Positions 44,992 through 53,700 of a stretch of 64,000 nucleotides of DNA are shown piece by piece. The position numbers and the translations under genes are program-made. Source of the DNA: Tenacibaculum aiptasiae (lineage in GTDB: Bacteria; Bacteroidota; Bacteroidia; Flavobacteriales; Flavobacteriaceae); contig NZ_WAAU01000011.1 of assembly GCF_008806755.1 (NCBI RefSeq), forward strand, positions 128,709 to 192,708, in the 5' to 3' direction. A model generated the notes under the pieces. The model was not told where the DNA came from. It did no database searches and worked only from the letters and a program-made list of their open reading frames with translations. The number at the start of each line of letters is the position of its first letter. The first letter of the stretch is position 1.

Positions 44992-47295
44992 TTAAAAATC
45001 AGTTTCTTCATCTTCTACTTCCTTCTCTTTCTCTTCAACATCTCCTTCTACTTTTTTCACCTCATCACAGTTGATATTGATTGATAAGTCTTCCTCTGGT
45101 TTTTCAAAATCTTCTTTACTAATGTTAAGCGTTTTATCTTCATAACATTTTTTCATAAATAATCCCCAAGTTGGTAAAGACATTGTAGCTCCTTGCCCAT
45201 ATGCTATTCCTTTAAAGTGAGTAGCTCTATCTTCTCCTCCTGTCCAAACTCCTGTTGCTAAATTTGGAACTATTCCCATAAACCAACCATCTGATTGATT
45301 TTGCGTTGTTCCTGTTTTTCCTGCAATTGGATTTTCTAATTTATAAGGGAACCCTGTTGATATTTTTTTATACTTAGTCCAATTTGATCTTAATCTTCCT
45401 CCTGATCCGCTTAAAGTTACACCTTTCATTAAATCAAGTATTACATACGAAGATTCTTCACTTAATACCTCTTTTGTTTCTGGCACAAATTCTTCTAATA
45501 CAGTTCCATTTTTATCTTCAATACGCGTAATCATCATTGGACTTACTCGTAAACCTCTATTAGCAAAAGTTGCATAAGCACTTACCATTTCTATTAATGA
45601 TAAATCTATAGCTCCTAAGGCTATTGATGGATTTGCTTCTATTTTTGATTTTATTCCTGATGATTCTGCTAAACGTGCAACATTTATTGGTGATACTTTA
45701 TCTATTAATTGTGCTGTTACTACGTTTGTAGAGTGTGCTAATGCTTCTTTAAGTGTTAACTCTCCCCCATATTTATTATTTGAGTTTTTAGGTGTCCAGT
45801 CTTCTGGCATTCCATATTTCTCTTTTGGAATTGTGTATAAAATGTTTGGCAACTTATCGCAAGGAGACATTTTCAATTGGTTTATTGCTGTTGCATACAC
45901 AAATGGTTTAAATGTTGATCCTACTTGACGTTTTTGTTGCTCTACTGCATCATATTTAAAATACTTATTATTAATTCCTCCAACCCATGCTTTTATGTGT
46001 CCTGTTTGCGGCTCTATAGACACCAATCCTGAACGTAAGAAATGTTTATAATAACGAATTGAATCGTAAGGAGTCATTACGGTGTCTTTTTCTCCTTTCC
46101 ATGAAAACACTCGCATATCTGTATCGGTATTGAACGATTTTTCTATCTCTTTTTCCGATTTTCCTGCTGCTTTCATTCTCTTATAACGTGTAGAACTTCT
46201 TTTTGCACGTTTCATACTATTCAAGATTTCTTTTTTATCTAAATCGTAAAACGGTGCTGTTCTATTCTTTTTCTGTTCAGCAAAGAAAAACGACTGTAAA
46301 TTTGCCATATGCTCTTCTAATGCTTCTTCTGCATATTTTTGCATACGTGAATCAATAGTAACATATACTTTTAATCCATCTTTATATATATTGTATGGCT
46401 GTCCATTTGGTTTTAAATTATTCTTTGCCCACTTTTTTAATCGCTGTTTTAAATTTTCTCTAAAGTAAGTTGCCAATCCATCACTATGACTTTCTGGAGT
46501 GAAATTAATTTTTAATGGTAATTTTTGTAATGAATCTTTTTCTTTCTCTGTTAAAATTCCATTTTTTGCCATTTGTGAAAACACTACATTTCTTCTTTGT
46601 AATGATTTCTTTTTAGAAACTTTTCTATGTGGATTGTATTGCCTTGGATTTTTTAGCATTGCTACTAAAATTGCCGACTCTTGTAAATCTAAATCTTTTG
46701 GTTCTTTTCCAAAATAAATACGTGCTGCTGAACGTATTCCTGTTGCATTAAAAAGAAATCCTTGGGTATTTAAATACATTGTTGCAATTTCTTCTTTCGT
46801 ATACTGACGCTCTAGCTTTACAGCTACCACCCATTCTTTCATTTTTTGAGTAATACGTACAATTATGTTTCTCGAAGCTCTTCCTGTAAAAAGGTTCTTT
46901 GCTAATTGTTGTGTAATTGTACTTGCACCTCCTCCAGCACCCATTTTGGCTACTGCTCTTGCTAAACCTCTAAAATCTATCCCTGAATGTTCGTAAAAAC
47001 GTTCATCTTCTGTAGCTACTAGGGCTTTTATTAAGTTTTCTGGTAAATCTTTGTATTGGATTGGTGTTCTATTTGCTTTTACATAGTATTTTCCTAAAGT
47101 TTTTCCATCTGCTGAAATAACTTCTGTTGCTAAATCACTTTTAGGGTTTTCTAATTCTTCGAAAGATGGTAATGCTCCAAATACTCCCCAAGAAGCTAAT
47201 AAAAACATTAAACATAAAAATAGGAATCCACCTAAAACGATAGACCAAAACCACTTAATATATTTAACAAAACTGACTGCTTTTTTCTCTGCCAT
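44992..47295 (-). CDS. Class A penicillin-binding protein (transglycosylase/transpeptidase)
   Basis: 767 aa. One N-terminal membrane helix (about 12-35), a GT51 transglycosylase with catalytic Glu96 in TEDERFYEHSG and GGASTITQQLAKNLF, and a transpeptidase with Ser460-Lys463 (STFK), Ser522-Asn524 (STN) and Lys660-Thr-Gly (KTG). It builds peptidoglycan. The C-terminus is a Glu-rich tail (KVEGDVEEKEKEVEDEETDF). Its ATG overlaps the gldH stop by one base (TAATG). Confidence 0.95.
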   Translation of the reverse strand: MAEKKAVSFVKYIKWFWSIVLGGFLFLCLMFLLASWGVFGALPSFEELENPKSDLATEVISADGKTLGKYYVKANRTPIQYKDLPENLIKALVATEDERFYEHSGIDFRGLARAVAKMGAGGGASTITQQLAKNLFTGRASRNIIVRITQKMKEWVVAVKLERQYTKEEIATMYLNTQGFLFNATGIRSAARIYFGKEPKDLDLQESAILVAMLKNPRQYNPHRKVSKKKSLQRRNVVFSQMAKNGILTEKEKDSLQKLPLKINFTPESHSDGLATYFRENLKQRLKKWAKNNLKPNGQPYNIYKDGLKVYVTIDSRMQKYAEEALEEHMANLQSFFFAEQKKNRTAPFYDLDKKEILNSMKRAKRSSTRYKRMKAAGKSEKEIEKSFNTDTDMRVFSWKGEKDTVMTPYDSIRYYKHFLRSGLVSIEPQTGHIKAWVGGINNKYFKYDAVEQQKRQVGSTFKPFVYATAINQLKMSPCDKLPNILYTIPKEKYGMPEDWTPKNSNNKYGGELTLKEALAHSTNVVTAQLIDKVSPINVARLAESSGIKSKIEANPSIALGAIDLSLIEMVSAYATFANRGLRVSPMMITRIEDKNGTVLEEFVPETKEVLSEESSYVILDLMKGVTLSGSGGRLRSNWTKYKKISTGFPYKLENPIAGKTGTTQNQSDGWFMGIVPNLATGVWTGGEDRATHFKGIAYGQGATMSLPTWGLFMKKCYEDKTLNISKEDFEKPEEDLSININCDEVKKVEGDVEEKEKEVEDEETDF

Positions 47296-47795
47296 TATTT
47301 AATTTTTTCTATTCTAAACCCTACCTGAGTAATTCCTTCTAATTCTTCTATACCTTCAATTTCTCCGTTTTTTCTCATTGCTTGTCGAACTTTAAAAGTA
47401 TATTCTCCGGCTTTTGGGAATGTTATGTTTTCTTTATAATAAAGTTTATTTTCTTTTATATCTGTAAATCCAGTTCCTAAAAATTTCCCTGTAAGATCAG
47501 CCATATCATACTCTAAAGTATCTATAATTGCTTCTCCACCTGGAAAATCCATTTGAGTTATTAAAAACAAGTTACTATAACCGTAATCTTTATTGTTTCT
47601 TAAATTTATAAATAAGTTTTTCTTGTTTATAGAATCGTTTATAGTAAAAGTAAATGCCAGTGTATTTTCTTTATTCCATGAGTTACCTGACAACGAAATA
47701 TATTCATCGTACACGCCTTTTGAATCGCATGATGCTAGCATAAAAATTGCTAAAAAGAATACTGCTATTTTACTCTTTATTATTCTTGTTTTCAT
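47295..47795 (-). CDS. gldH: Gliding motility lipoprotein GldH
   Basis: 166 aa from the ATG at 47795. The frame extends to 48047, but that stretch is Lys/Gln-rich and is only the antisense-phase shadow of the low-complexity end of ricT; MKTRIIKSKIAVFFLAIFML leads into a lipoprotein signal ending ASC. FLITQMDFPGGEAIIDTLEY and the downstream KAGEYTFKVRQAMR are GldH signatures. GldH is needed for gliding and type IX secretion. The start overlaps the end of ricT by 26 bases and the stop overlaps the PBP start by one. Confidence 0.9.
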   Translation of the reverse strand: MKTRIIKSKIAVFFLAIFMLASCDSKGVYDEYISLSGNSWNKENTLAFTFTINDSINKKNLFINLRNNKDYGYSNLFLITQMDFPGGEAIIDTLEYDMADLTGKFLGTGFTDIKENKLYYKENITFPKAGEYTFKVRQAMRKNGEIEGIEELEGITQVGFRIEKIK

Positions 47796-49233
47796 TATTC
47801 TTATTTCCGTTAGGCTTTCTTTTTCTCTGATTATTATTTCTTCTTCTTTGATTATTTGGTTTTTTCTTTTGTGTTTGTGTTTTATTTTCTTCTGAACCTT
47901 TTTGAGGTTTTGGTTTATTTGACTTAGGATTATTCTTAGGCTTTTGCTTCCTATTATCAACCCTTTTCTTGTCAGTTTTTTTATTATTTGGTTCTGCTTT
48001 AGCTTGATTTTTTTGTGGTCGTTTTTTCGGTTTTGCCTCCGTAGCATTATTTGATTCTTTCTTCGTTTTCGCTGCTGGCTTTTTTCCTATTGGCTTTCTC
48101 GACCTTCTTCTATTTCCTCTTCTTGGCTTTTTTGGAGTATCAAAACGTGTTAAACTATCTTGTCCAACTACATTTTCAAAATTAACAGCTTCTTCTTCTG
48201 TAATTTCTAACTCATACTCATCTAACGGTAAAGCCAGTTCATTATTTTTATTTAATTCAATAATTTCATGAACTTGATCTAAGGATAACTTAAACCACTT
48301 AAAACTTTCCTCTTTATAAGTATACCAAAGCATTTTTTTGAAAATATCCATTTTTACAAAAACGGCATCTCCTTTTTCTGTTTTAAGTATTTTATCTTGC
48401 TTTGGAAAACTTTTTAATGCATCTAAATAGGTGTCTAATTCAAAATTTAAACAGCATTTTAATTTACCACATTGTCCTGCTAATTTTAATGGATTTAACG
48501 ATAATTGTTGATAGCGTGCTGCTGCTGTATTTACCTTTCTAAAATCTGTTAACCAAGTTGAACAACACAATTCTCTACCACAAGAACCTACTCCTCCTAA
48601 TCGAGCTGCTTCTTGACGCATTCCTACCTGACGCATCTCTACTCGAATAGAAAAAGTTCCTGCTAAATCTCTAATTAATTGTCTAAAATCTACACGCTCA
48701 TCGGCAGTATAATAAAAAGTAGCTTTGGTACCATCTCCTTGATATTCCACATCTGAAAGCTTCATTTTTAATCCTAAACGACTAATTATTTCCCTTCCTT
48801 TTCTTTGTGTTTCAAGTTCTTTTTCTCTAGCTGCTTGCCAGATATCAATATCTTTTTGCGATGCTTTTCTGTAAATTCTCTTAACATCTTCACTATCTGC
48901 AGCAATTTTTCGTTTTTTCATTTGAACTTTCACTAGCTCACCAGCTAACGAAACAATTCCTACATCATGTCCTGACGATCCTTCAACTGCTACAATATCT
49001 CCCATTGAAACAGTTACTTTATCTGAATTTTTAAAAAAGTGTTTTCGTCCGTTTTTAAACCGAACTTCGTATATATTAAATGGAGCTTCACCTGTTGGTA
49101 AAGTCATATTTGATAACCAATCAAAAACGGCTAATTTATTTCCACTCCCACAAGTGCCTGTTGCACAATTTCCATTGCTTTTACACCCATTAGGAACCCC
49201 GCTTTTGTTAGTTGAGCAACTGCTACAACTCAT
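47770..49233 (-). CDS. ricT: PSP1-domain protein RicT (YaaT) with Cys-rich head and Lys/Asn-rich tail
   Basis: 487 aa. The PSP1 core (about 60-330) has GSCGRELCCSTW and QCGKLKCCLNFE, the cysteine groups of the RicT/YaaT family. Characterised RicT carries or supports Fe-S clusters and acts in RNA processing with RicA and RicF in Bacillus; neither is seen here. Ahead of the core are five more cysteines (Cys3, 6, 17, 23, 28), and after residue ~370 comes a tail of about 115 residues almost wholly Lys, Arg, Asn, Gln and Pro, likely to be disordered and RNA-binding. First gene of the eight-gene run. Confidence 0.88.
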   Translation of the reverse strand: MSCSSCSTNKSGVPNGCKSNGNCATGTCGSGNKLAVFDWLSNMTLPTGEAPFNIYEVRFKNGRKHFFKNSDKVTVSMGDIVAVEGSSGHDVGIVSLAGELVKVQMKKRKIAADSEDVKRIYRKASQKDIDIWQAAREKELETQRKGREIISRLGLKMKLSDVEYQGDGTKATFYYTADERVDFRQLIRDLAGTFSIRVEMRQVGMRQEAARLGGVGSCGRELCCSTWLTDFRKVNTAAARYQQLSLNPLKLAGQCGKLKCCLNFELDTYLDALKSFPKQDKILKTEKGDAVFVKMDIFKKMLWYTYKEESFKWFKLSLDQVHEIIELNKNNELALPLDEYELEITEEEAVNFENVVGQDSLTRFDTPKKPRRGNRRRSRKPIGKKPAAKTKKESNNATEAKPKKRPQKNQAKAEPNNKKTDKKRVDNRKQKPKNNPKSNKPKPQKGSEENKTQTQKKKPNNQRRRNNNQRKRKPNGNKNNENKNNKE

Positions 49234-49400
49234 AAAATAGTATATTTTTATAAATATTTTTTAAACCTGATATTTATACAGTATCAAAAAACATTTTTTT
49301 ATTATTGATTTTCAGTTAGATAAAGTTTATTTTATCACAACTTCCCTTAATCAGTAAAGATACATATTCTATTGAAATCTTAAAATGGAATCTTTGCATT

Positions 49401-49443
49401 AAAAAACTCCCTATAAATTTTAAAAATCTATAGGGAGTTTTTA
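49401..49443 (-). terminator. Terminator of glnS
   Basis: AAACTCCCTATA/TATAGGGAGTTT hairpin; T-rich on the minus strand, beyond the glnS stop. Confidence 0.85.
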
Positions 49444-49464
49444 TTGCTATTACAGTTCTTTAAA

Positions 49465-51153
49465 CTACTTCTTTTTTGCCCAATTATCTCGTAATCCAAC
49501 TGTTTTATTAAACACTAGATTTTCTGGTGTTGAATCATCATCAACATTGAAATATCCTAATCGTTGGAACTGGAACCTGTCTCCTATTTTTGCTGTTTGT
49601 AAACTTGGTTCTACAAATGCTTCTATTTTCTCTAAAGAATCTGGGTTGATAAACTCCATAAAATCTTTGTCTTTGTGAGCGTCTGGAGCCTCGTCTAAAA
49701 ACAATCTATCATAAGCTCTTACCTCAGCTTTTACTGCATGTTTTACAGAAACCCAGTGTAAAGTTCCTTTTACTTTACGCTTACTTTCTTCTGTTCCACT
49801 ACCTGATTTTGTTAATGGATCATAAGTACAGTGAATTACTGTGATATTTCCATTCTCATCTTTCTCACAACTTGTTGCTGTGATAAAATATGCATTCTTT
49901 AATCGAACTTCTTTTCCTAATTTTAATCTAAAGAATTTTTTATTTGCTTCTTCTCTAAAATCTTCTCGTTCAATATAAATTTCTCTTGAAAATGGCACTT
50001 CTCTTGTTCCTGAGTTTTCATCTTCTGGATTGTTCTCAGCAATTAAGATTTCTTCTTCTCCTTCTGGGTAATTATCAATAATTACTTTTACTGGATCTAG
50101 AACTCCCATTACTCTATTGGCTGTTTTGTTCAAATCTTCTCTGATTTTAAACTCTAACAATGCCACATCTATTACATTCTCTCTCTTTGAAACTCCAACT
50201 GTTTCAATAAAGTTTCTAATTGATGCTGGGGTATATCCTCTTCTACGTAAACCTGAAATTGTTGGCATTCTTGGATCATCCCATCCATTTACAACACCTT
50301 CTTCAACCAGTTTCAATAACTTACGCTTACTCATTATAGTGTAACTTAAGTTTAAACGTGAAAACTCTCGTTGTTTTGGTGGGTTTGGATACTCTGATTT
50401 ACTATACTCATATACGTTATCTCTAAACCAATTGTATAATTCTCTATGTGGTTTAAACTCTAACGAACATAACGAATGTGATATTTGTTCTATATAGTCA
50501 CTCTCTCCATGTGTCCAATCATACATTGGGTATATTACCCAATCGTTTCCTGTCCTATGGTGAGCTTTCTTTAAAATACGATACATTAATGGATCTCTCA
50601 TTAACATATTTGGCGACGCCATGTCTATTTTAGCACGTAAAACATGTGTTCCTTCTTCGAACTCTCCGTCTTTCATTCTAGTGAATAAATCTAGATTTTC
50701 TTCTACACTTCTAGTTCTATAAGGACTGTTTTCTCCAGCTTTTGTAGGCGTTCCTTTTTGTACTCGCATTTCTTCTGAAGTCTGGCTATCAACATATGCT
50801 TTCCCATCTTTTATCAATTGTACTGCCCAGTCGTATAATTGTTGAAAATAATCAGATGAATATAATTCGTTTTCCCATTGATACCCTAACCAAGAAACAT
50901 CTCTTTTTATAGCATCTACATACTCTTGTTCCTCTTTTGCTGGATTTGTGTCGTCGAAACGTAAATTTACTGGAGCATTATACTTTTCTCCTAAACCAAA
51001 GCTAATTCCAATAGCTTTTGTATGTCCAATGTGTAAATATCCGTTTGGTTCTGGTGGAAAACGAAAACGTAAGTTTTCTTTTGGCATTCCATTTGCCAAA
51101 TCTTCTTCAATAATTTGTTCTAAAAAATTCAATGATTTCTTTTCTTCTGACAT
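49465..51153 (-). CDS. glnS: Glutaminyl-tRNA synthetase
   Basis: 562 aa. Class I synthetase: HIGH motif in YLHIGHTKAIG, KMSKS equivalent in TIMSKRKLLKLVEEG, and the GlnRS segment WGWDDPRMPTISGLRRRGYTPASI with FRFPPEPNGYLH at the start. Presence of a true GlnS means Gln-tRNA is charged directly. Normal length. Own promoter (TAATTTTG) and terminator. Confidence 0.96.
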   Translation of the reverse strand: MSEEKKSLNFLEQIIEEDLANGMPKENLRFRFPPEPNGYLHIGHTKAIGISFGLGEKYNAPVNLRFDDTNPAKEEQEYVDAIKRDVSWLGYQWENELYSSDYFQQLYDWAVQLIKDGKAYVDSQTSEEMRVQKGTPTKAGENSPYRTRSVEENLDLFTRMKDGEFEEGTHVLRAKIDMASPNMLMRDPLMYRILKKAHHRTGNDWVIYPMYDWTHGESDYIEQISHSLCSLEFKPHRELYNWFRDNVYEYSKSEYPNPPKQREFSRLNLSYTIMSKRKLLKLVEEGVVNGWDDPRMPTISGLRRRGYTPASIRNFIETVGVSKRENVIDVALLEFKIREDLNKTANRVMGVLDPVKVIIDNYPEGEEEILIAENNPEDENSGTREVPFSREIYIEREDFREEANKKFFRLKLGKEVRLKNAYFITATSCEKDENGNITVIHCTYDPLTKSGSGTEESKRKVKGTLHWVSVKHAVKAEVRAYDRLFLDEAPDAHKDKDFMEFINPDSLEKIEAFVEPSLQTAKIGDRFQFQRLGYFNVDDDSTPENLVFNKTVGLRDNWAKKK

Positions 51154-51173
51154 TTTCTGTTGAATTTGAAGTG

Positions 51174-51181
51174 CAAAATTA
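51174..51181 (-). promoter_or_regulatory. -7 promoter element of glnS
   Basis: TAATTTTG on the minus strand, full consensus, 20 bases before the start at 51153. Confidence 0.55.
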
Positions 51182-51254
51182 CATAATATACTTCTCTTTT
51201 TAGAAAATTAATCAAATTAAAATGTCTTCGTTTTCCACCTGTTTTTATAGTTTT

Positions 51255-51701
51255 CTAACTTCTATATTTTTCTTTTTTTCTAAAAACCATATTTACTTTA
51301 TAGGTTCCTTCTCCTCCATCTACTATATTTAAAATATCTTCTCCATCACTGTTTCTATTACTTGGCATTATTGCATTAGCGTTATAAGCATTTACATAAT
51401 CGAAACCTAACTTAGACATTGCGTTTAATAAATCGGTTTGATTTCTTACTCTTAGCTTATCTCCATCTTGCAATAATGATTCTAGCTCTTCTAACTGATC
51501 TTTATAAGTTGATCTTTTTTTATCTATTATAATATTAATCCCTCCCAACAACTTTGTGTTTTGCGATGTTATAATAACATATTCTGGTAGTTCATTAATT
51601 CCAATACTTGATGATTTTACTACCGATAACTCCTGTCCCTTTACATTTAAAGCTGTTACTAAAAGCATTAATACCATTGTTGTTTTCACTAATTTTTTCA
51701 T
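51255..51701 (-). CDS. Secreted protein of unknown function
   Basis: 148 aa from the ATG at 51701; the frame is open 13 codons further but MKKLVKTTMVLMLLVTALNV is a typical signal peptide start. No family recognised. The mature part has a strand-rich beginning (ELPEYVIITSQNTKLLGGINIII), a charged helix with KDQLEELESLLQDGDKLR, and FDYVNAYNAN near the end. It is the last of a set of minus-strand secreted proteins and sits behind two stacked hairpins. Confidence 0.5.
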   Translation of the reverse strand: MKKLVKTTMVLMLLVTALNVKGQELSVVKSSSIGINELPEYVIITSQNTKLLGGINIIIDKKRSTYKDQLEELESLLQDGDKLRVRNQTDLLNAMSKLGFDYVNAYNANAIMPSNRNSDGEDILNIVDGGEGTYKVNMVFRKKEKYRS

Positions 51702-51726
51702 GTTTTTAAATTTTTGTTTAATAAAA

Positions 51727-51770
51727 AAACTCATATACAATATCTTTTTACAGATAAGGTATATGAGTTT
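51727..51770 (-). terminator. Terminator of the ClpP-like lipoprotein gene
   Basis: Arms AAACTCATATAC (51727-51738) and GTATATGAGTTT (51759-51770); on the minus strand a T-run follows. A small hairpin (TATCT/AGATA) sits inside the loop. Confidence 0.8.
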
Positions 51771-51785
51771 CCATAGGTTAAATTT

Positions 51786-51823
51786 CTTGCTTTCCCTATT
51801 TCTTCCTTATGTTGGAAAGCAAG
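51786..51823 (-). other. Second hairpin upstream of the terminator
   Basis: Perfect 10-base arms CTTGCTTTCC (51786-51795) and GGAAAGCAAG (51814-51823) with an 18-base loop. It lies between the stop of the ClpP-like gene and the terminator at 51727-51770. No T-run, so it may be a second stem of the 3' UTR or an RNA element. Confidence 0.45.
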
Positions 51824-51878
51824 CTTGTATTTATTTGCTCTATTCGACGCAAGCCTTATAGTTTTGTTACAACATTTG

Positions 51879-52490
51879 TTATGATTTTAGCATCTTATAT
51901 TTTATGATTTCTTCTTCTGTCATCCAATGTATATCTTTAGCTGCGGCTGCATTTATAGTAAAATAATAAAATGCTTTTGCTTCTTCGTTTGTAAAACCAA
52001 TAGATCTATAATAGTTTATATATGGTAAATGATTAGCATGTCCTACTGGAAAATCAGTAGCTTCATTTTGTCCATTGGACCAAGAATGCACCCCTATTTT
52101 TGTTCCATTCTCTCTTGTTCTCTTTTTTCCTGCCAAGAAAAAATCTACTCCTCCTGATGCTATTTCTGCGTTATTTAACAAATGAATTTCAATATTTAAA
52201 TCATAAACTCTTTTTGCTACTAATAAATTAACCTCATCATCTGAAGAACCATCACACTGCTTGATATTTATTTTGGTTACCTTAGGATTTTTTTGATATA
52301 ACTTATTAAAATTGACTAACGAGTTACTATTAATAGTTCCATTCATTTCAACAGTCTTTCCGTCTTCTAAAACTTTAAATATTCCAAAAACACTTTGAGA
52401 ACCGTTAACTACAACTTCATCATTTTCGGAACAGCTTACTAATAACATTAAAAATGCTATTGTAACCATTACTATTTTTCTTGCTTTCAT
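51879..52490 (-). CDS. Lipoprotein with a ClpP/crotonase-like serine protease domain (COG3904-like)
   Basis: 203 aa, lipoprotein signal ending VSC (Cys20). The body reads like periplasmic ClpP-fold proteins: MNGTINSNSLVNF near 49-61, PKVTKINIKQCDGSSDDEV, LLVAKRVYDLNIEIHLL, then IASGGVDFFLAGKKR with candidate nucleophile Ser112 and KIGVHSW with candidate His135; MTEEEIIKY closes the domain. In relatives the serine region reads CASAC; here the flanking cysteines are lost. Activity is inferred. It is among the secreted proteins near the AraC regulator and ends at a strong hairpin. Confidence 0.7.
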   Translation of the reverse strand: MKARKIVMVTIAFLMLLVSCSENDEVVVNGSQSVFGIFKVLEDGKTVEMNGTINSNSLVNFNKLYQKNPKVTKINIKQCDGSSDDEVNLLVAKRVYDLNIEIHLLNNAEIASGGVDFFLAGKKRTRENGTKIGVHSWSNGQNEATDFPVGHANHLPYINYYRSIGFTNEEAKAFYYFTINAAAAKDIHWMTEEEIIKYKMLKS

Positions 52491-52516
52491 TTTTCTTGGT
52501 TTTTATATTAAACAAA

Positions 52517-52569
52517 AAAGCACATACTCTAAAAATTATCTTTACGACAATTACTAAAGTATGTGCTCT
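52517..52569 (-). terminator. Long-loop terminator after lipoprotein C
   Basis: Arms AGCACATACT (52519-52528) and AGTATGTGCT (52558-52567); T-rich on the minus strand beyond the left arm. The loop is about 29 bases, unusually long. Confidence 0.7.
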
Positions 52570-52721
52570 TAACACAGGGTTGATAAATTATATTTCCAAT
52601 TTCTTCTCTAGTGCTGAAATATAATTTTATAAAACTAAATTAATTTTTATATAAAACATTTCAAACACATCTTACCCTACTAGAAACCAAAGTGATACAT
52701 TAACAAACTTGAAGAAACTAT

Positions 52722-53621
52722 TTATTCACCATACATTGCTAATCTCTCTAAAATAGCTTCTGAGGGCGCTTTCATTATTTTACTAACAGTATTTTCTACC
52801 AGTTGGTAACCTCTTGGAAACTTCTCTTTTAACTCTTCTTTATTTCTTATAGTCCATTCTTCTTCGTTTGGCCCATACTTTTCTTGTAAATCCCAATATG
52901 CACTAATTAACCAATAAGCAAATTCTTGCACTATTACTCTTTGGTATATTTCTTTTTCACCTTCCATATCCTTATAACTACTTACATCATAAAAACCTTT
53001 CTTTATTGCTTCTTGCATTATTAGATATACTTCTGATTCCTTATTATTGAAAGCCCATTCTTTTGAATACTCGTAATGCAAACCTATGTCGGTTATAAAA
53101 TGTAGTAAGTGCTCTACTACTTCCATAGTTTGCCCTGGTTGCTTATACATGATTACATCGCAAATACTACATTCTTTTTCGTAAGTATTTTCCATCTCTA
53201 TCATTACTTCTTCCGACATTGAATCGTGGTGACCAACAATTACTGGTATGGTTGCATTATACTGTAATAGATTGTTTAATACTTTATGTTGCCTTGACAA
53301 ATTGAGAACACTATCTTGTGGAAACATTTCTTTCATTGTTTGCCCAACATCTTTCAAAAAATCATCTGAAACCTTCTCCATTATTATAAAATCTAATCCC
53401 AAGACATTCATTTTCTTTGAAAAAACACCTTTTGCTGATTCTATTTCAATAGTTGAATTTAATGGATTTACTTTTTTGGTATTTTGAACTTCTTTAAATA
53501 CACAGCCTCCTATTTTATTTAAAGCTTCTATTTTTTCGACTTTGCTTTCTTTCGATTTGGTTGTTATTACACATGCTTGTAACAAGCATACAACAACTGC
53601 TATGGGTATTATTTTCTTCAT
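52722..53621 (-). CDS. Lipoprotein C of a tandem family with a Glu-x3-His motif
   Basis: 299 aa, lipoprotein signal ending LQAC (Cys17). The most divergent of three tandem homologues. VVEHLLHFITDIG places Glu170 and His174 at the spot of the Glu-x3-His motif of the other two, and IVQEFAYWLI supplies the later Glu233. The EF-hand-like loop is replaced by PQDS. Extra cysteines (Cys40, Cys151, Cys154 in CSIC) are unique to this copy. Family function unknown; a metal-binding periplasmic enzyme is inferred. It lies 79 bases after copy B. Confidence 0.55.
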   Translation of the reverse strand: MKKIIPIAVVVCLLQACVITTKSKESKVEKIEALNKIGGCVFKEVQNTKKVNPLNSTIEIESAKGVFSKKMNVLGLDFIIMEKVSDDFLKDVGQTMKEMFPQDSVLNLSRQHKVLNNLLQYNATIPVIVGHHDSMSEEVMIEMENTYEKECSICDVIMYKQPGQTMEVVEHLLHFITDIGLHYEYSKEWAFNNKESEVYLIMQEAIKKGFYDVSSYKDMEGEKEIYQRVIVQEFAYWLISAYWDLQEKYGPNEEEWTIRNKEELKEKFPRGYQLVENTVSKIMKAPSEAILERLAMYGE

Positions 53622-53700
53622 ATTTCTTTATTAAAAATACTCCTTCTCTTAATGAAAAGGAATATTTAATTTACATCAATCAATTCAACTTAAAACACAT

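Noticed and set aside
47796..48047. Long N-terminal extension of gldH
   Set aside because: It lies wholly within the Lys/Asn-rich end of ricT in another frame and lacks a signal peptide; the lipoprotein signal begins at 47795.
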